Positions 14,076 to 21,744 of a stretch of 21,744 nt of DNA are shown piece after piece. A program made the translations under genes and the position numbers. The notes under the pieces were generated by a model, which searched no databases, was not told the origin of the DNA, and saw only the letters and a list, made by a program, of their open reading frames with translations. Each line of letters opens with the position of its first letter. Position 1 is the first letter of the stretch. Source of the DNA: an uncultured Tannerella sp. (lineage in GTDB: Bacteria > Bacteroidota > Bacteroidia > Bacteroidales > Tannerellaceae); NCBI GenBank assembly GCA_938036405.1, contig CALHPT010000168.1:1-21744 (forward strand), written 5' to 3'.

Positions 14076-15305
14076 CTATACCCCGTGCACAGCGGCACCT
14101 TCGGGGGCAGGCGACAGCTCAGTGTCCTCGGCGGGAGGGGTGAGATTGACGGCCGCGGCAGCAAGATACTGTTCGGCTTGGAGGGCCGTCTGACGGAGGT
14201 AGGGGTACTCCTGTTCGAAGTATTCACTGAAAAGTCCTTGGCGAAGATTGTCCTCGATCTGCTGCGTAGTCCAGAGCTTACCCTCGCGGTCGCGGGTGTA
14301 GTCGTCGAGGGTGGACTCGGAGCGGAGGTGGATGACGTAGAGCGAGACGAGGCGGCTGACGCGCTCGTTATCGAAGGCGTAGCGGATGAGTAGGCGGGGC
14401 TTGAGATCGGACTTGCCGAAGAGGTTGCGCCCGACTAAGTCGCGGACGGTCTGCTCGGGGGTGTGGCCGAAGAGGATGGGCGCGCAGAAGGGATGATCGA
14501 TCGCCTCGGGCGAGACGACACGGTCGGCATCGCGGCGGGAGAGGTAGAGCATGCCGCGATGCATGACGGCGATGCGCACCACGGGGTGGCGATAGTGGCG
14601 TGCCTCAGCGCTAAGGCTGACGGAGTAGGCCACGCGCCCGATAACGTGTCCCTTCACATCGACCACGGGCAACCACGCCTCCTCAGCCAGGCCGCGCTTC
14701 ATCATCGAGAGGCGGATCTGCTCGTAAAGCATCAGCCCCAGACTGATGGCCAGCAAGAACTCACGCTGCAACAGCTGCTCCAGACGAAGCGTTTGGTCGG
14801 CCTCGGGGAGGATCTTATAAAAGAGGATGATGAAGAGGTGAATCGTGTAGGCGTTCTGGGTGATACGGGCCACGAAAAAGAACTCGTTGAGGGCTGTGCG
14901 GAGGCGCGTCCGACGCAGGGCGGGGCGACGCGAGCGGCGTACACGCCCAACGATGACGCGTTGCATGGTGCTGATGCTGGAGAGTACGACCACGAGCAAC
15001 CACTCCGTGACGAGCGGCGAATAGTCGGCCAGCATGTTGCCCAACTGAAGGACGAAGAAGAGCGAGTAAAGCGCCAGTGCGACGGCTGTGGGCAGGAGCA
15101 TGAACTGGTAGCGTCGGCGACGTACCGGCCCCCAAAAGACGATAAGCCCGACGAGGCACACGGCGGAGGAGATGAGGTAGGAGATGAGATAGGTGTACGT
15201 GTAGTTCAGCACCACCAGCAGCAAGAGCGGCGTCAAACCGACGACTTGATTGTTCAGGCCGTGACGTATATCCAAGCTGTCCTTTATGCGTGCGATGCGA
15301 TCCAT
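14076..15305 (-). CDS. Membrane protein with C-terminal Nudix-like domain
   Basis: The 409-residue protein has about six hydrophobic segments in its first half (roughly 22-38, 41-58, 68-88, 102-118, 152-167, 183-197), with an Arg-rich loop between them (121-136). Residues ~212-330 look like a Nudix-fold domain (LPVVDVKGHVIGRV, VRIAVMHRGMLYLSRR, DHPF, FGHTPEQTVRDL). The segment starting G280 stands where the Nudix box should be but lacks the REUXEE core, so hydrolase activity is doubtful. The tail is acidic and low in complexity. The domain may bind a nucleotide-like ligand and pass a signal to the membrane part; this is inference. It is convergent with the phosphoesterase gene and lies ~185 bases after lipA on the same strand. 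Confidence 0.65.
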   Translation of the reverse strand: MDRIARIKDSLDIRHGLNNQVVGLTPLLLLVVLNYTYTYLISYLISSAVCLVGLIVFWGPVRRRRYQFMLLPTAVALALYSLFFVLQLGNMLADYSPLVTEWLLVVVLSSISTMQRVIVGRVRRSRRPALRRTRLRTALNEFFFVARITQNAYTIHLFIILFYKILPEADQTLRLEQLLQREFLLAISLGLMLYEQIRLSMMKRGLAEEAWLPVVDVKGHVIGRVAYSVSLSAEARHYRHPVVRIAVMHRGMLYLSRRDADRVVSPEAIDHPFCAPILFGHTPEQTVRDLVGRNLFGKSDLKPRLLIRYAFDNERVSRLVSLYVIHLRSESTLDDYTRDREGKLWTTQQIEDNLRQGLFSEYFEQEYPYLRQTALQAEQYLAAAAVNLTPPAEDTELSPAPEGAAVHGV

Positions 15306-15431
15306 TGTCTTCCTCTCCTCTCTCTCTGGTTATGGGCTATAAAATCCGTTCGTTATCGGAATAACACCGAGGCTGGGGGATTTGTTTACACGCCAATGAT
15401 CTATGCTCGATCGTCCACGGTTCGGCGGAAC

Positions 15432-15466
15432 AAAAAGGGGGTGCCCCGCGTAAGCAGGACACCCCC
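15432..15466 (-). terminator. lipA terminator
   Basis: On the minus strand a 13-bp stem with two G-U pairs (arms 15454-15466 and 15437-15449) closes a 4-nt loop and is followed by TTTTTG (15431-15436). It lies ~23 bases after the lipA stop codon. Confidence 0.88.
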
Positions 15467-15489
15467 TCATAATCATTCGTGCAACGCAC

Positions 15490-16353
15490 TCAGCAGATAT
15501 CCACACCCAAGACACGCTCGGCATGGTACGACGAACGCACAAGCGGCGCGCTCTCGACCGAACGGATGCCCTTAGCGAGCGCCGTCAGGCGGTAGGCCTC
15601 GAACTGCTCGGGCGTGACGTACTCCGTGACGGGCAGGTTCTTGCGCGAGGGCTGGAGGTATTGCCCAATGGTGAGCGCGTCGACACCGACGGCGTGCGCA
15701 TCGTCCATCAGCTCCTCCACCTCCGCGATGGTCTCGCCGAGGCCGACCATGATGCCTGTCTTGGCGCGGACGTTACGCGAGGCGATGTGCTGAAGCACGC
15801 ACATGCTGACGTCGTACTTCGCAGCGCTGCGCACGCTGGGCGTCAGGCGGCGGACGGTCTCAAGGTTGTGCGAGATCACCTCTGGCTCGGCCGCGATCAC
15901 CTCGTCGACAAGCTCCGTGCGACCCTGGAAGTCGGGGATGAGCACCTCTACCGTCGTATGCGGATTCAGCTCCTTGATGCGGCGGATGGTGACGGCCCAG
16001 TGGCGGGCGCCGAGGTCGGGCAGGTCGTCACGGTCGACGGAGGTGATGACGGCGTGGCGGAGACCCATCAGGCGGATGCTCATCGCCACGTGGTCTGGCT
16101 CCGTGGGGTCGAGCGGATGGGGGCGGCCCGTCAGGGTGTTGCAGAAGCGGCAGGAGCGGGTGCAGATGTCGCCACCGATCATGAACGTGGCTGTGCCGCG
16201 GCTCCAGCATTCGCCTTGGTTGGGACACTTGCCGCTGGTGCAGATCGTGTGCAGGCCGTGTGACTCGACGATCTCCTTCGTCCGACGGAAGTCGTCGTTG
16301 CCACTCAGGCGGACCTTCAGCCAGTCGGGCTTGCGAACGTGCGCGGTAGCCAT
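15490..16353 (-). CDS. lipA: Lipoyl synthase
   Basis: LipA is a radical-SAM enzyme that inserts two sulfurs into octanoyl groups on lipoyl domains, making the cofactor of pyruvate and 2-oxoacid dehydrogenases and the glycine cleavage system. Both iron-sulfur clusters are visible: the auxiliary cluster C38/C43/C49 (CTSGKCPNQGEC) and the radical-SAM cluster C64/C68/C71 (CTRSCRFC). The C-terminal RSSY motif that supplies the auxiliary-cluster serine is present (VRSSYHAE). The 287 residues are normal. The ATG overlaps the dpp4 stop codon (TGATG), so translation is probably coupled to that gene. A terminator closes the unit. Confidence 0.97.
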   Translation of the reverse strand: MATAHVRKPDWLKVRLSGNDDFRRTKEIVESHGLHTICTSGKCPNQGECWSRGTATFMIGGDICTRSCRFCNTLTGRPHPLDPTEPDHVAMSIRLMGLRHAVITSVDRDDLPDLGARHWAVTIRRIKELNPHTTVEVLIPDFQGRTELVDEVIAAEPEVISHNLETVRRLTPSVRSAAKYDVSMCVLQHIASRNVRAKTGIMVGLGETIAEVEELMDDAHAVGVDALTIGQYLQPSRKNLPVTEYVTPEQFEAYRLTALAKGIRSVESAPLVRSSYHAERVLGVDIC

Positions 16354-18530
16354 CAGAGATTCTCGAGGATGAAGTCCGTCATCCGCGTGTAGAGGTGAAG
16401 GCGGGTATTGCCACCCATGATGAAGTGGTTGCGATCCTTATAGACCTGCATGTCGAACTGCTTGCCGAGCTGGACGAGTGTCTCGGCATAATCCATCGTC
16501 TGCATGAAGTGCACATTGTCGTCGGCTGTGCCGTGGATGAGGAGCAACTTGCCGGTGAGCTTCTCGGCCAGCTTGATGGGCGAGGTGAGCGCGTAGCCCT
16601 CGGCGTTCTCTTTCGGCGTGCGCATGTAGCGCTCGGTGTAGATGGTGTTGTAATAGTGCCAATCGGTCGGGGGAGCCACGGCGATGCCCACCTTGAAGGT
16701 GCCTTCGCCGACACTCATGCTCATCAGCGTGTTGTATCCGCCGAAGCTCCAGCCCCAGATGGCCATCCGTGAGGCGTCGATGAAGGGGAACTGCTTGGCC
16801 AGGGCCTTAGCGGCGGCCACTTGATCCTTCGACTCGAGGTCGCCCATCTTCAGGTAGGTGCACTTGCGGAACTCTTCGCCCCGAGCGCCTGTGCCGCGGC
16901 CGTCCACACAGATGGTGATCACGCCGTGTGCGGCGAGGCATTCCTCCCAACCGAACTCGAAGCGGTCGAGCACGGACTGCGAGTTGGGGCCGCTGTACTG
17001 CGTCATCAGCACGGGGTATTTCTTCTTCGCGTCGAAGTCGGCCGGCTTCACCATCCAGGCGTTCAGCTCCACGCCGTCGGCTGTGCGGACGGTGAAGAAC
17101 TCCTTCGGGGCGTAGGAGAGCTTGGCGAGGCGTTCGCGGAGCTCGGCATTGTCTTGCAGGGTGCGCAGCTCCTTGCCGCTCTTTGTCTCGTGCAGCGTGG
17201 CGATGGTGGGCGTGGTGGACGAGGAGTGACGGAGCACATAGTAGGCGTAGTTCTTACTGAAGGTGGCTGCGTTCGTGCCCGGGAGCTTGGAGAGGTTTGT
17301 CTTGACGCCCTTGGCATCGACGCGGCAGACGGAGCGGCGGAGAGGACTCTCGTCGGCGGCTTCAAAGTAGACCGTGTTCGTGGCTTCGTCGAGGCCGATC
17401 AGGCGTGTGACGTCCCAGTTGCCGCGCGTCACTTGACGCTGCTCCACGCCGGTGGGGGCGTACTGGTAGATGTGGGCGTAGCCGTCGCGCTCGCTGACGT
17501 AGAGGAAGCCGTTCTTATTGAAGCGCAGGGTGCGCACCCATTCGGGGTTGATGTAGCGCGTGTTTTCGTCTTTCAAGATGAGCTTGCAGACGCCGCTGGC
17601 GGGGTTGGCGAAGTACATGCTGAAGAGGCTCTGGTGGCGGTTGAAGGTCATCACGGCCAGCTGGTCAGGGACGGTGGTGAACTCGATGCGGGGGATGTAG
17701 CCGTCGGCGTCGAGGGGCACGGGGATGGTCTTCGTGTCCTTCGTCTCGATGTTGTAGGCGTGCACCGAGACGGTGGAGTTGCGGTCGCCGGTGTTGGGGT
17801 ACTTGTATTTATAGTAGGACGGGTAGTAGGTCTTCTCGCCATAGATCTGCATGGAGTATTCGGGCACCTCCGACTCGTCGAAGCGGACGAAGGCCAGGAA
17901 GCGGCTATCGGCCGACCAGGTCATCATGCGAGTCATGGCGAACTCCTCTTCGTAGACCCAGTCGGTGGAGCCGTTGATGATGCGGTTCGTGGCGCCGTCG
18001 CGGGTGACTTGCACCTCGGTGTCGTAGTCGAATTTCTTGATCCAAATATTGTTGTCCACCACGTAGGCGCACATGCGTCCGTCGGGCGAGAAGGTGGGGA
18101 GCATGATCTTCCGGCCCGACTCGTTGAGGGGTTTGATGAGCTTGCGGCGGACGTCGTAATCGTAAGCCTTGGAGCGCTGCGAGTGGCGATAGATCTCGTC
18201 CGACTCACGCCAGACGATGATGTGGTGTCCGTTGGGGCTGATCTCGTAGCCTTCGAAGTTTTTGAAGTCGCATTCGCGGGCGGTGCGGGTGTTGAAGAGG
18301 GTGTCCACGACGCGTCCGGTGCGGTATTCGTAGCGCACGATGGCTGTGCCGAGCTTGTCCATGGCCGTGTAGTGTTCGCCGTCGGGCAGGGACCGCAGGT
18401 CGGAGCCTTTCGAGGTGGGGGAATACTTCCCGTCGGTGTAATCCTTCAGGTTGGGGGTTGGCTTCTGTGCCACCGCCAGGGCTGCGGTGAGGGTCATCAT
18501 CAGTAGAAGGGTTGTTCTTGAGTGTTTCAT
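16353..18530 (-). CDS. dpp4: Dipeptidyl peptidase IV (S9B serine peptidase)
   Basis: DPP IV removes X-Pro or X-Ala dipeptides from peptide N-termini; in P. gingivalis it acts in the periplasm, where peptides are the main food. The 725 residues start with a signal peptide (MKHSRTTLLLMMTLTAALAVAQ), then a beta-propeller with the substrate-amino-group motif DWVYEEEF (190-197), then an alpha/beta-hydrolase domain. The catalytic triad is S595 (GWSFGGY), D670 (HGTADDNVH) and H702 (DRNHFIMGG), two positions from the P. gingivalis numbering I recall. The C-terminal YTRMTDFI is typical. It is first in a two-gene unit with lipA. A minus-strand TACATTTG box lies ~36 bases upstream; array C begins ~145 bases upstream. 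Confidence 0.96.
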   Translation of the reverse strand: MKHSRTTLLLMMTLTAALAVAQKPTPNLKDYTDGKYSPTSKGSDLRSLPDGEHYTAMDKLGTAIVRYEYRTGRVVDTLFNTRTARECDFKNFEGYEISPNGHHIIVWRESDEIYRHSQRSKAYDYDVRRKLIKPLNESGRKIMLPTFSPDGRMCAYVVDNNIWIKKFDYDTEVQVTRDGATNRIINGSTDWVYEEEFAMTRMMTWSADSRFLAFVRFDESEVPEYSMQIYGEKTYYPSYYKYKYPNTGDRNSTVSVHAYNIETKDTKTIPVPLDADGYIPRIEFTTVPDQLAVMTFNRHQSLFSMYFANPASGVCKLILKDENTRYINPEWVRTLRFNKNGFLYVSERDGYAHIYQYAPTGVEQRQVTRGNWDVTRLIGLDEATNTVYFEAADESPLRRSVCRVDAKGVKTNLSKLPGTNAATFSKNYAYYVLRHSSSTTPTIATLHETKSGKELRTLQDNAELRERLAKLSYAPKEFFTVRTADGVELNAWMVKPADFDAKKKYPVLMTQYSGPNSQSVLDRFEFGWEECLAAHGVITICVDGRGTGARGEEFRKCTYLKMGDLESKDQVAAAKALAKQFPFIDASRMAIWGWSFGGYNTLMSMSVGEGTFKVGIAVAPPTDWHYYNTIYTERYMRTPKENAEGYALTSPIKLAEKLTGKLLLIHGTADDNVHFMQTMDYAETLVQLGKQFDMQVYKDRNHFIMGGNTRLHLYTRMTDFILENL

Positions 18531-18565
18531 TGTGTCTCGTTTGATCAGTGAAAAATTTAGGGTGG

Positions 18566-18573
18566 CAAATGTA
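18566..18573 (-). promoter_or_regulatory. Putative -7 box for dpp4-lipA
   Basis: Read on the minus strand this is TACATTTG, a full match to TAnnTTTG, giving a leader of ~29 bases. No standard TTTG -33 box is visible; TTTTCG lies about where one would be expected to start. Confidence 0.5.
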
Positions 18574-18608
18574 ATGGCGGGAAAACGAAAAGGGGCGGCC
18601 CCTCTCTC

Positions 18609-18635
18609 GGGGCGTCAGACAGGCTGTTGCGCCCC
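18609..18635. other. GGGGCG/CGCCCC hairpin near array C
   Basis: GGGGCG (18609-18614) and CGCCCC (18630-18635) form a 6-bp stem around a 15-nt loop. It overlaps the start of a segment (18629-18668) that is also found beside array A. Confidence 0.4.
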
Positions 18636-18675
18636 TACATGTACTAGGCAAAACTTCGCTGAGGCCCGCCCCCCC

Positions 18676-18930
18676 TCGGAAAGCTTCAAACAACTTGTTT
18701 CATCCAATCCGAGGCCTCGGAAACCTTCAGCGGCGTGTTTTGACCCTTCCGAGGCCTCGGAAACGTTCAGCGACGTGTTTTGGAGCTTTCCGAGGCCTCG
18801 GAAACGTTCAGCGACGCGTTTTGATGCTTTCCGAGGCCTCGGAAACGTTCAGCGGCGTGTTTTGGAGCTTTCCGAGCCCTCGGAAACGTTCAGCGGCGCG
18901 TTTTGATACTTTCCGAGGCCTCGGGGCGGC
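18676..18930 (+). repeat. Array C: six 40-41-bp units with TCCGAGGCCTCGGA palindromes
   Basis: Palindromes start at 18708, 18748, 18789, 18830, 18871 and 18912, a spacing of 40, 41, 41, 41, 41; a diverged unit precedes them from ~18676. Each full unit continues with TTCAGC and, 21 bp after the palindrome centre, ACGCGT or a near form (centre 18816.5 in unit 3). The spacer ends alternate between TTTTGA and TTTTGGAGC. The units are the same family as the arms of array B. The array lies between divergent dpp4 and hppA. Confidence 0.9.
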
Positions 18931-19073
18931 TGCGGCCGCCTGCGAAGATTGCCGGGTATGAGCTTTTGAGGTGTTCGGCCAGCGTCCCTGACGCCTTTCA
19001 CTCCTCCGACAGCGACCATTGCACAGCGCTTTTAGAGATCAAAGAGGGCCGATAATTTTAATCTGAAAACAAC

Positions 19074-19106
19074 TTTGGACCACAAAAGAAGAAGACGCTA
19101 TTTTCG
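19074..19106 (+). promoter_or_regulatory. Putative hppA promoter
   Basis: TTTG (19074-19077) and TATTTTCG (19099-19106) are 21 bases apart, close to the Bacteroidota -33/-7 pattern with one mismatch in the -7 box. The start would fall near 19113, leaving a ~40-base A/T-rich leader, as is common for well-expressed genes in this phylum. Confidence 0.5.
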
Positions 19107-19152
19107 CGCAGTAATTTATACATACACATTATAGTAAACTCATTACACTCCT

Positions 19153-21177
19153 ATGGAAACACTATTCGTAATGGTCCCATTGGCTGCGATTCTGGCGCTG
19201 GCGTTTGCCTACGTCTTTTACAGCCAAATGCGGAAAGAAAGTGAAGGTACCCCCACCATGCAAGAAATTGCAGAGCATGTGCGGAAGGGCGCGATGGCTT
19301 ACCTGAAGCAACAGTACAAAGTTGTCGCTATTGTCTTTGTTATCTTGGCGTTGTTTTTCGCAGTACTAGCCTATGGCTTTCATGTGCAGAACTCATGGGT
19401 GCCGTTTGCCTTCCTGACCGGCGGATTCTTCTCCGGATTAGCCGGGTTTATCGGAATGAAAACAGCCACCGCGGCCTCGGCTCGCACCGCAAACGCAGCG
19501 CGCAACTCGCTCAACTCTGGTCTGAAGATCGCGTTTCGATCTGGCGCAGTAATGGGGCTTACCGTGGTCGGTTTGGGGCTACTTGACATCTCGGTCTGGT
19601 ACCTCATCCTCAACGCCTTTGTAGACGCCACTGGGCCCCAGAAGCTCGTGGTGATCACGACGACCATGCTCACCTTTGGAATGGGAGCTTCGACGCAAGC
19701 ACTCTTCGCCCGCGTGGGGGGCGGCATCTATACGAAGGCCGCAGACGTGGGCGCCGATCTGGTGGGGAAGGTCGAAGCGGGGATCCCGGAGGACGACCCC
19801 CGCAATCCGGCGACGATTGCGGACAACGTAGGCGACAATGTCGGCGATGTAGCCGGTATGGGCGCTGATCTTTACGAGTCGTACTGCGGATCCATCCTGG
19901 CCACGGCCGCACTCGGAGCCTCTGCTTTCTATAACGATGGCGACGTACAGGCCAAGGCCGTCTTTGCCCCCATGCTGATCGCTGCCGTCGGCATCATTCT
20001 CTCCATCGTCGGCATTTACACCGTCAAAACGAAGGAGGGAGCGGGCATGAGCCAGCTGCTCAAGTCGCTCGGCTTCGGCGTGAACCTCAGCTCCGCCCTG
20101 ATTGCTGCCGCCTCTTTCGGCATACTCTATCTGCTCGAGATTCCGAACTGGGCCGGCCTCTCCTGCTCCGTGATCGTCGGGTTGGTGGCAGGTTTCATCA
20201 TCGGCCAATCGACCGAATACTACACGTCGCATTCTCACAAACCGACGCAAACGATTGCTCACAGCGCGGAGTCTGGTCCCGCCACGGTCATCATCTCCGG
20301 CCTCGGCATGGGGATGATCTCCACAGCCGTTCCGGTGATCACGATCGCCGTGGCCATCATCCTCGCCTTCCTCTTTGCCACTGGTTTCGACACGGCCAAC
20401 CTGCTCACCGCGCATAACCTCAGCCTCGGCCTCTATGGCATTGGCATCGCGGCCGTCGGCATGCTCTCCACACTCGGTATCACCCTCGCCACCGACGCCT
20501 ACGGACCTATCGCGGACAATGCCGGTGGTAACGCCGAGATGAGTCGGCTCGAGCCACACGTGCGCCAACGTACCGACGTGCTCGACGCCCTGGGTAACAC
20601 CACGGCGGCTACCGGCAAAGGATTCGCCATCGGCTCAGCCGCCCTGACAGCCCTCGCCCTCTTGGCCTCCTACATCGAGGAAGTGAAAATCGGTCTGCAA
20701 CATATCGGCACAACGACTATCGACATCGCAGGCCGTACCGTCGACGTGGCACAAGCCACCATCCCCGACTTTATGGCTTACTATCAAGTGGATTTGATGA
20801 ACCCGAAGGTGTTGATCGGTGTCTTCGTTGGCTCCATGATGGCCTTCCTGTTCTGCGGACTGACGATGAACGCCGTGGGGCGTGCAGCCAGCAAGATGGT
20901 GGAGGAAGTGCGCCGACAATTCCGCGAGATCAAGGGGATCCTGACCGGCGATGCCACGCCTGATTATGCCCGCTGTGTGGCCATCTCCACGCAGGGCGCG
21001 CAACGCGAGATGCTTTTCCCGTCGCTGTTGGCGATTATCGTGCCGGTGCTCGTCGGTATCTTCTTCGGGGTGTCCGGTGTGCTGGGATTACTCGTCGGCG
21101 GACATGGTTCTATTTGCCAATTACAAAACCTTAGTCATGACGGCCGAGAACGGCAAGAAGAAGGCGCAGGGCGGTGA
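19153..21177 (+). CDS. hppA: Membrane-bound proton/sodium-pumping pyrophosphatase, 3' end lost
   Basis: HppA couples pyrophosphate hydrolysis to H+ or Na+ pumping through ~16 membrane helices. The first catalytic segment is intact (ADVGADLVGKVE from residue 197, DNVGDNVGD at ~224). GNTTAATGKG (481-490) has Ala where potassium-independent enzymes have Lys, so it is of the K+-dependent type. Native sequence ends at GLLVGG (G650, base 21102). Family members continue with GGAWDNAKK and the catalytic GDTVGDPFKDT segment, about 80 more residues; here 24 unrelated residues follow and then a stop. Without that segment the protein cannot form its active site and is probably dead. The same bases in another frame continue a phage-type protein, so this is a junction, not a simple frameshift. 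Confidence 0.93.
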   Translation: METLFVMVPLAAILALAFAYVFYSQMRKESEGTPTMQEIAEHVRKGAMAYLKQQYKVVAIVFVILALFFAVLAYGFHVQNSWVPFAFLTGGFFSGLAGFIGMKTATAASARTANAARNSLNSGLKIAFRSGAVMGLTVVGLGLLDISVWYLILNAFVDATGPQKLVVITTTMLTFGMGASTQALFARVGGGIYTKAADVGADLVGKVEAGIPEDDPRNPATIADNVGDNVGDVAGMGADLYESYCGSILATAALGASAFYNDGDVQAKAVFAPMLIAAVGIILSIVGIYTVKTKEGAGMSQLLKSLGFGVNLSSALIAAASFGILYLLEIPNWAGLSCSVIVGLVAGFIIGQSTEYYTSHSHKPTQTIAHSAESGPATVIISGLGMGMISTAVPVITIAVAIILAFLFATGFDTANLLTAHNLSLGLYGIGIAAVGMLSTLGITLATDAYGPIADNAGGNAEMSRLEPHVRQRTDVLDALGNTTAATGKGFAIGSAALTALALLASYIEEVKIGLQHIGTTTIDIAGRTVDVAQATIPDFMAYYQVDLMNPKVLIGVFVGSMMAFLFCGLTMNAVGRAASKMVEEVRRQFREIKGILTGDATPDYARCVAISTQGAQREMLFPSLLAIIVPVLVGIFFGVSGVLGLLVGGHGSICQLQNLSHDGRERQEEGAGR

Positions 21178-21685
21178 GCGCGTGATGTATACCAATCATC
21201 GACCGGCTTGGGATGCTAAGAATCGACATGGTTTACCAGATGAATTACCGTTCCATTATGCAGGAATCGCTCATATCTTTGCGAGTCAGCAAGTGCATAC
21301 ACAACAGCCACAACCGCAGACAGTCGCTCCAGAGCCTCAGCAGGCTGTTCAGCAAGCCCCTGAGCAAGTTCAAGAAGAATTGCCTCTCGATATGTCACAG
21401 GTGGCTGAAAAGCCTCAAAATGAAGCTCCTAGCGAACCACAGGTAACTCCTAGACAATATCACACGAACTTGCCAAAGAGTTTGACAGACCTCATGACGC
21501 AAGGCAACGTGACGGAAGAAGAACTCCAAAAAGTTGCATACATACGAGGTCACTTTCCGCTGGGCACACCAATTGAAAACTTCCCTCCTGATTATTGGGA
21601 TATGATTGTGGCACATTGGCAAGCGACTATGGAAGTCATTCAAAATCAAGTACGAGCAGAACCTGAACTGCCCTTCACGATGTAG
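21104..21685 (+). CDS. C-terminal fragment of a phage Sak4-like AAA ATPase
   Basis: The frame starts within hppA, but its sequence becomes meaningful at about 21098. MVLFANYKT, GGERVMYTNHRP and WDAKNRHGLPDELPF resemble the end of the RecA-like ATPase domain of phage single-strand annealing ATPases (Sak4/AAA_24 type). A Gln/Pro-rich linker follows, and then a small helical end (LTDLMTQGNVTEEELQKVAY, GTPIENFPPDYW) that I associate with the same proteins in phages of Firmicutes. The Walker A and B parts are missing, so this is a 3' fragment; an ATG at 21104 could give a 193-residue product. GC is lower than in the genes to the left. The identification is from memory of the family pattern. Confidence 0.6.
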   Translation: MVLFANYKTLVMTAENGKKKAQGGERVMYTNHRPAWDAKNRHGLPDELPFHYAGIAHIFASQQVHTQQPQPQTVAPEPQQAVQQAPEQVQEELPLDMSQVAEKPQNEAPSEPQVTPRQYHTNLPKSLTDLMTQGNVTEEELQKVAYIRGHFPLGTPIENFPPDYWDMIVAHWQATMEVIQNQVRAEPELPFTM

Positions 21686-21719
21686 ATTCTGGGAATTAGA
21701 AATCATAGCAAAATATAAT

Positions 21720-21725
21720 AAGGAG
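21720..21725 (+). promoter_or_regulatory. Strong Shine-Dalgarno site
   Basis: AAGGAG lies five bases before the ATG at 21731. Genes elsewhere in the window lack such sites, as is usual in Bacteroidota. It supports a foreign or phage origin of this end. Confidence 0.7.
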
Positions 21726-21730
21726 TATCT

Positions 21731-21744
21731 ATGAAAGATAAAAC
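21731..21744 (+). CDS. Start of an unknown gene, cut by the window end
   Basis: Only MKDK and part of a fifth codon are visible. The strong ribosome site and the 45-base gap after the Sak4-like frame suggest the next gene of the same phage-type operon. No function can be given. Confidence 0.5.

Noticed and set aside
16821..18506. A 561-codon plus-strand ORF opposite dpp4.
   Set aside because: GC-rich codon bias creates long antisense frames; dpp4 shows a full catalytic triad and signal peptide.
19153..21177. Simple frameshift at the end of hppA.
   Set aside because: No frame after 21102 encodes the missing hppA end (GGAWDNAKK, GDPFKDT); the sequence becomes another gene.

Overview
The window looks like about 21.1 kb of chromosome from a GC-rich member of the Bacteroidota, most likely Bacteroidales near Tannerella/Porphyromonas. 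The evidence is the cluster of a sigma-54-type regulator, lptE, a TPR-like gene and secG, a periplasmic-type dipeptidyl peptidase IV like that of Porphyromonas gingivalis, a Bacteroidota-style HicA/HicB pair, TAnnTTTG-type -7 boxes, and little use of Shine-Dalgarno sites. The species cannot be named from the sequence. The last ~640 bases look different: lower GC, a phage-type Sak4-like fragment and a strong AAGGAG ribosome site. They are joined to a broken hppA gene.

Layout, left to right. (1) Plus strand: the end of a multi-pass membrane protein of glycosyltransferase-C type, then nfo and mltG overlapping by 8 bp. (2) Minus strand: a His-rich CDF zinc exporter. (3) Plus strand: a regulator with AAA+ and Fis-type domains, lptE, a TPR-like gene and secG, an envelope-assembly and secretion cluster. 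(4) Minus strand: an MtaD-family deaminase and an M20 dipeptidase. (5) Plus strand: a small membrane or lipoprotein gene, a 25-codon ORF under a matching ECF-type promoter, hicA, a short hicB, and a YfcE-like phosphoesterase. (6) Minus strand: a membrane protein with a Nudix-like tail, lipA, and dpp4 (lipA and dpp4 coupled by TGATG). (7) Plus strand: hppA, cut off before its last catalytic segment.

The most striking signal is not a gene. Each of the three divergent intergenic regions (4643-5117, 11188-12187, 18531-19152) holds an array of short palindromes with 3-nt (or 0-2-nt) centres. The centres lie 21 bp apart, giving 41-42-bp units (21 bp is two helical turns, 42 bp is four). The middle array is the most extreme: an AT-rich core of 17 palindromes at exactly 21-bp steps (centres 11448 to 11784) with highly diverged letters but no indels. 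GC-rich repeat arms in inverted orientation flank it and form a ~700-bp quasi-palindrome. In array A the two arms of a palindrome change together (TTCGGA/TCCGAA becomes TTCACA/TGTGAA). Phase and symmetry are kept while sequence is not, as expected for cooperative binding of a dimeric protein on one DNA face, or for a chromosome-architecture element.

The three convergent gene ends instead carry long bidirectional hairpin terminators. Other points of interest are two ECF-type promoters of identical spacing, a HicB without its usual DNA-binding tail, an internal lipoprotein signal, and the hppA junction, which may be a real rearrangement or an assembly chimera.
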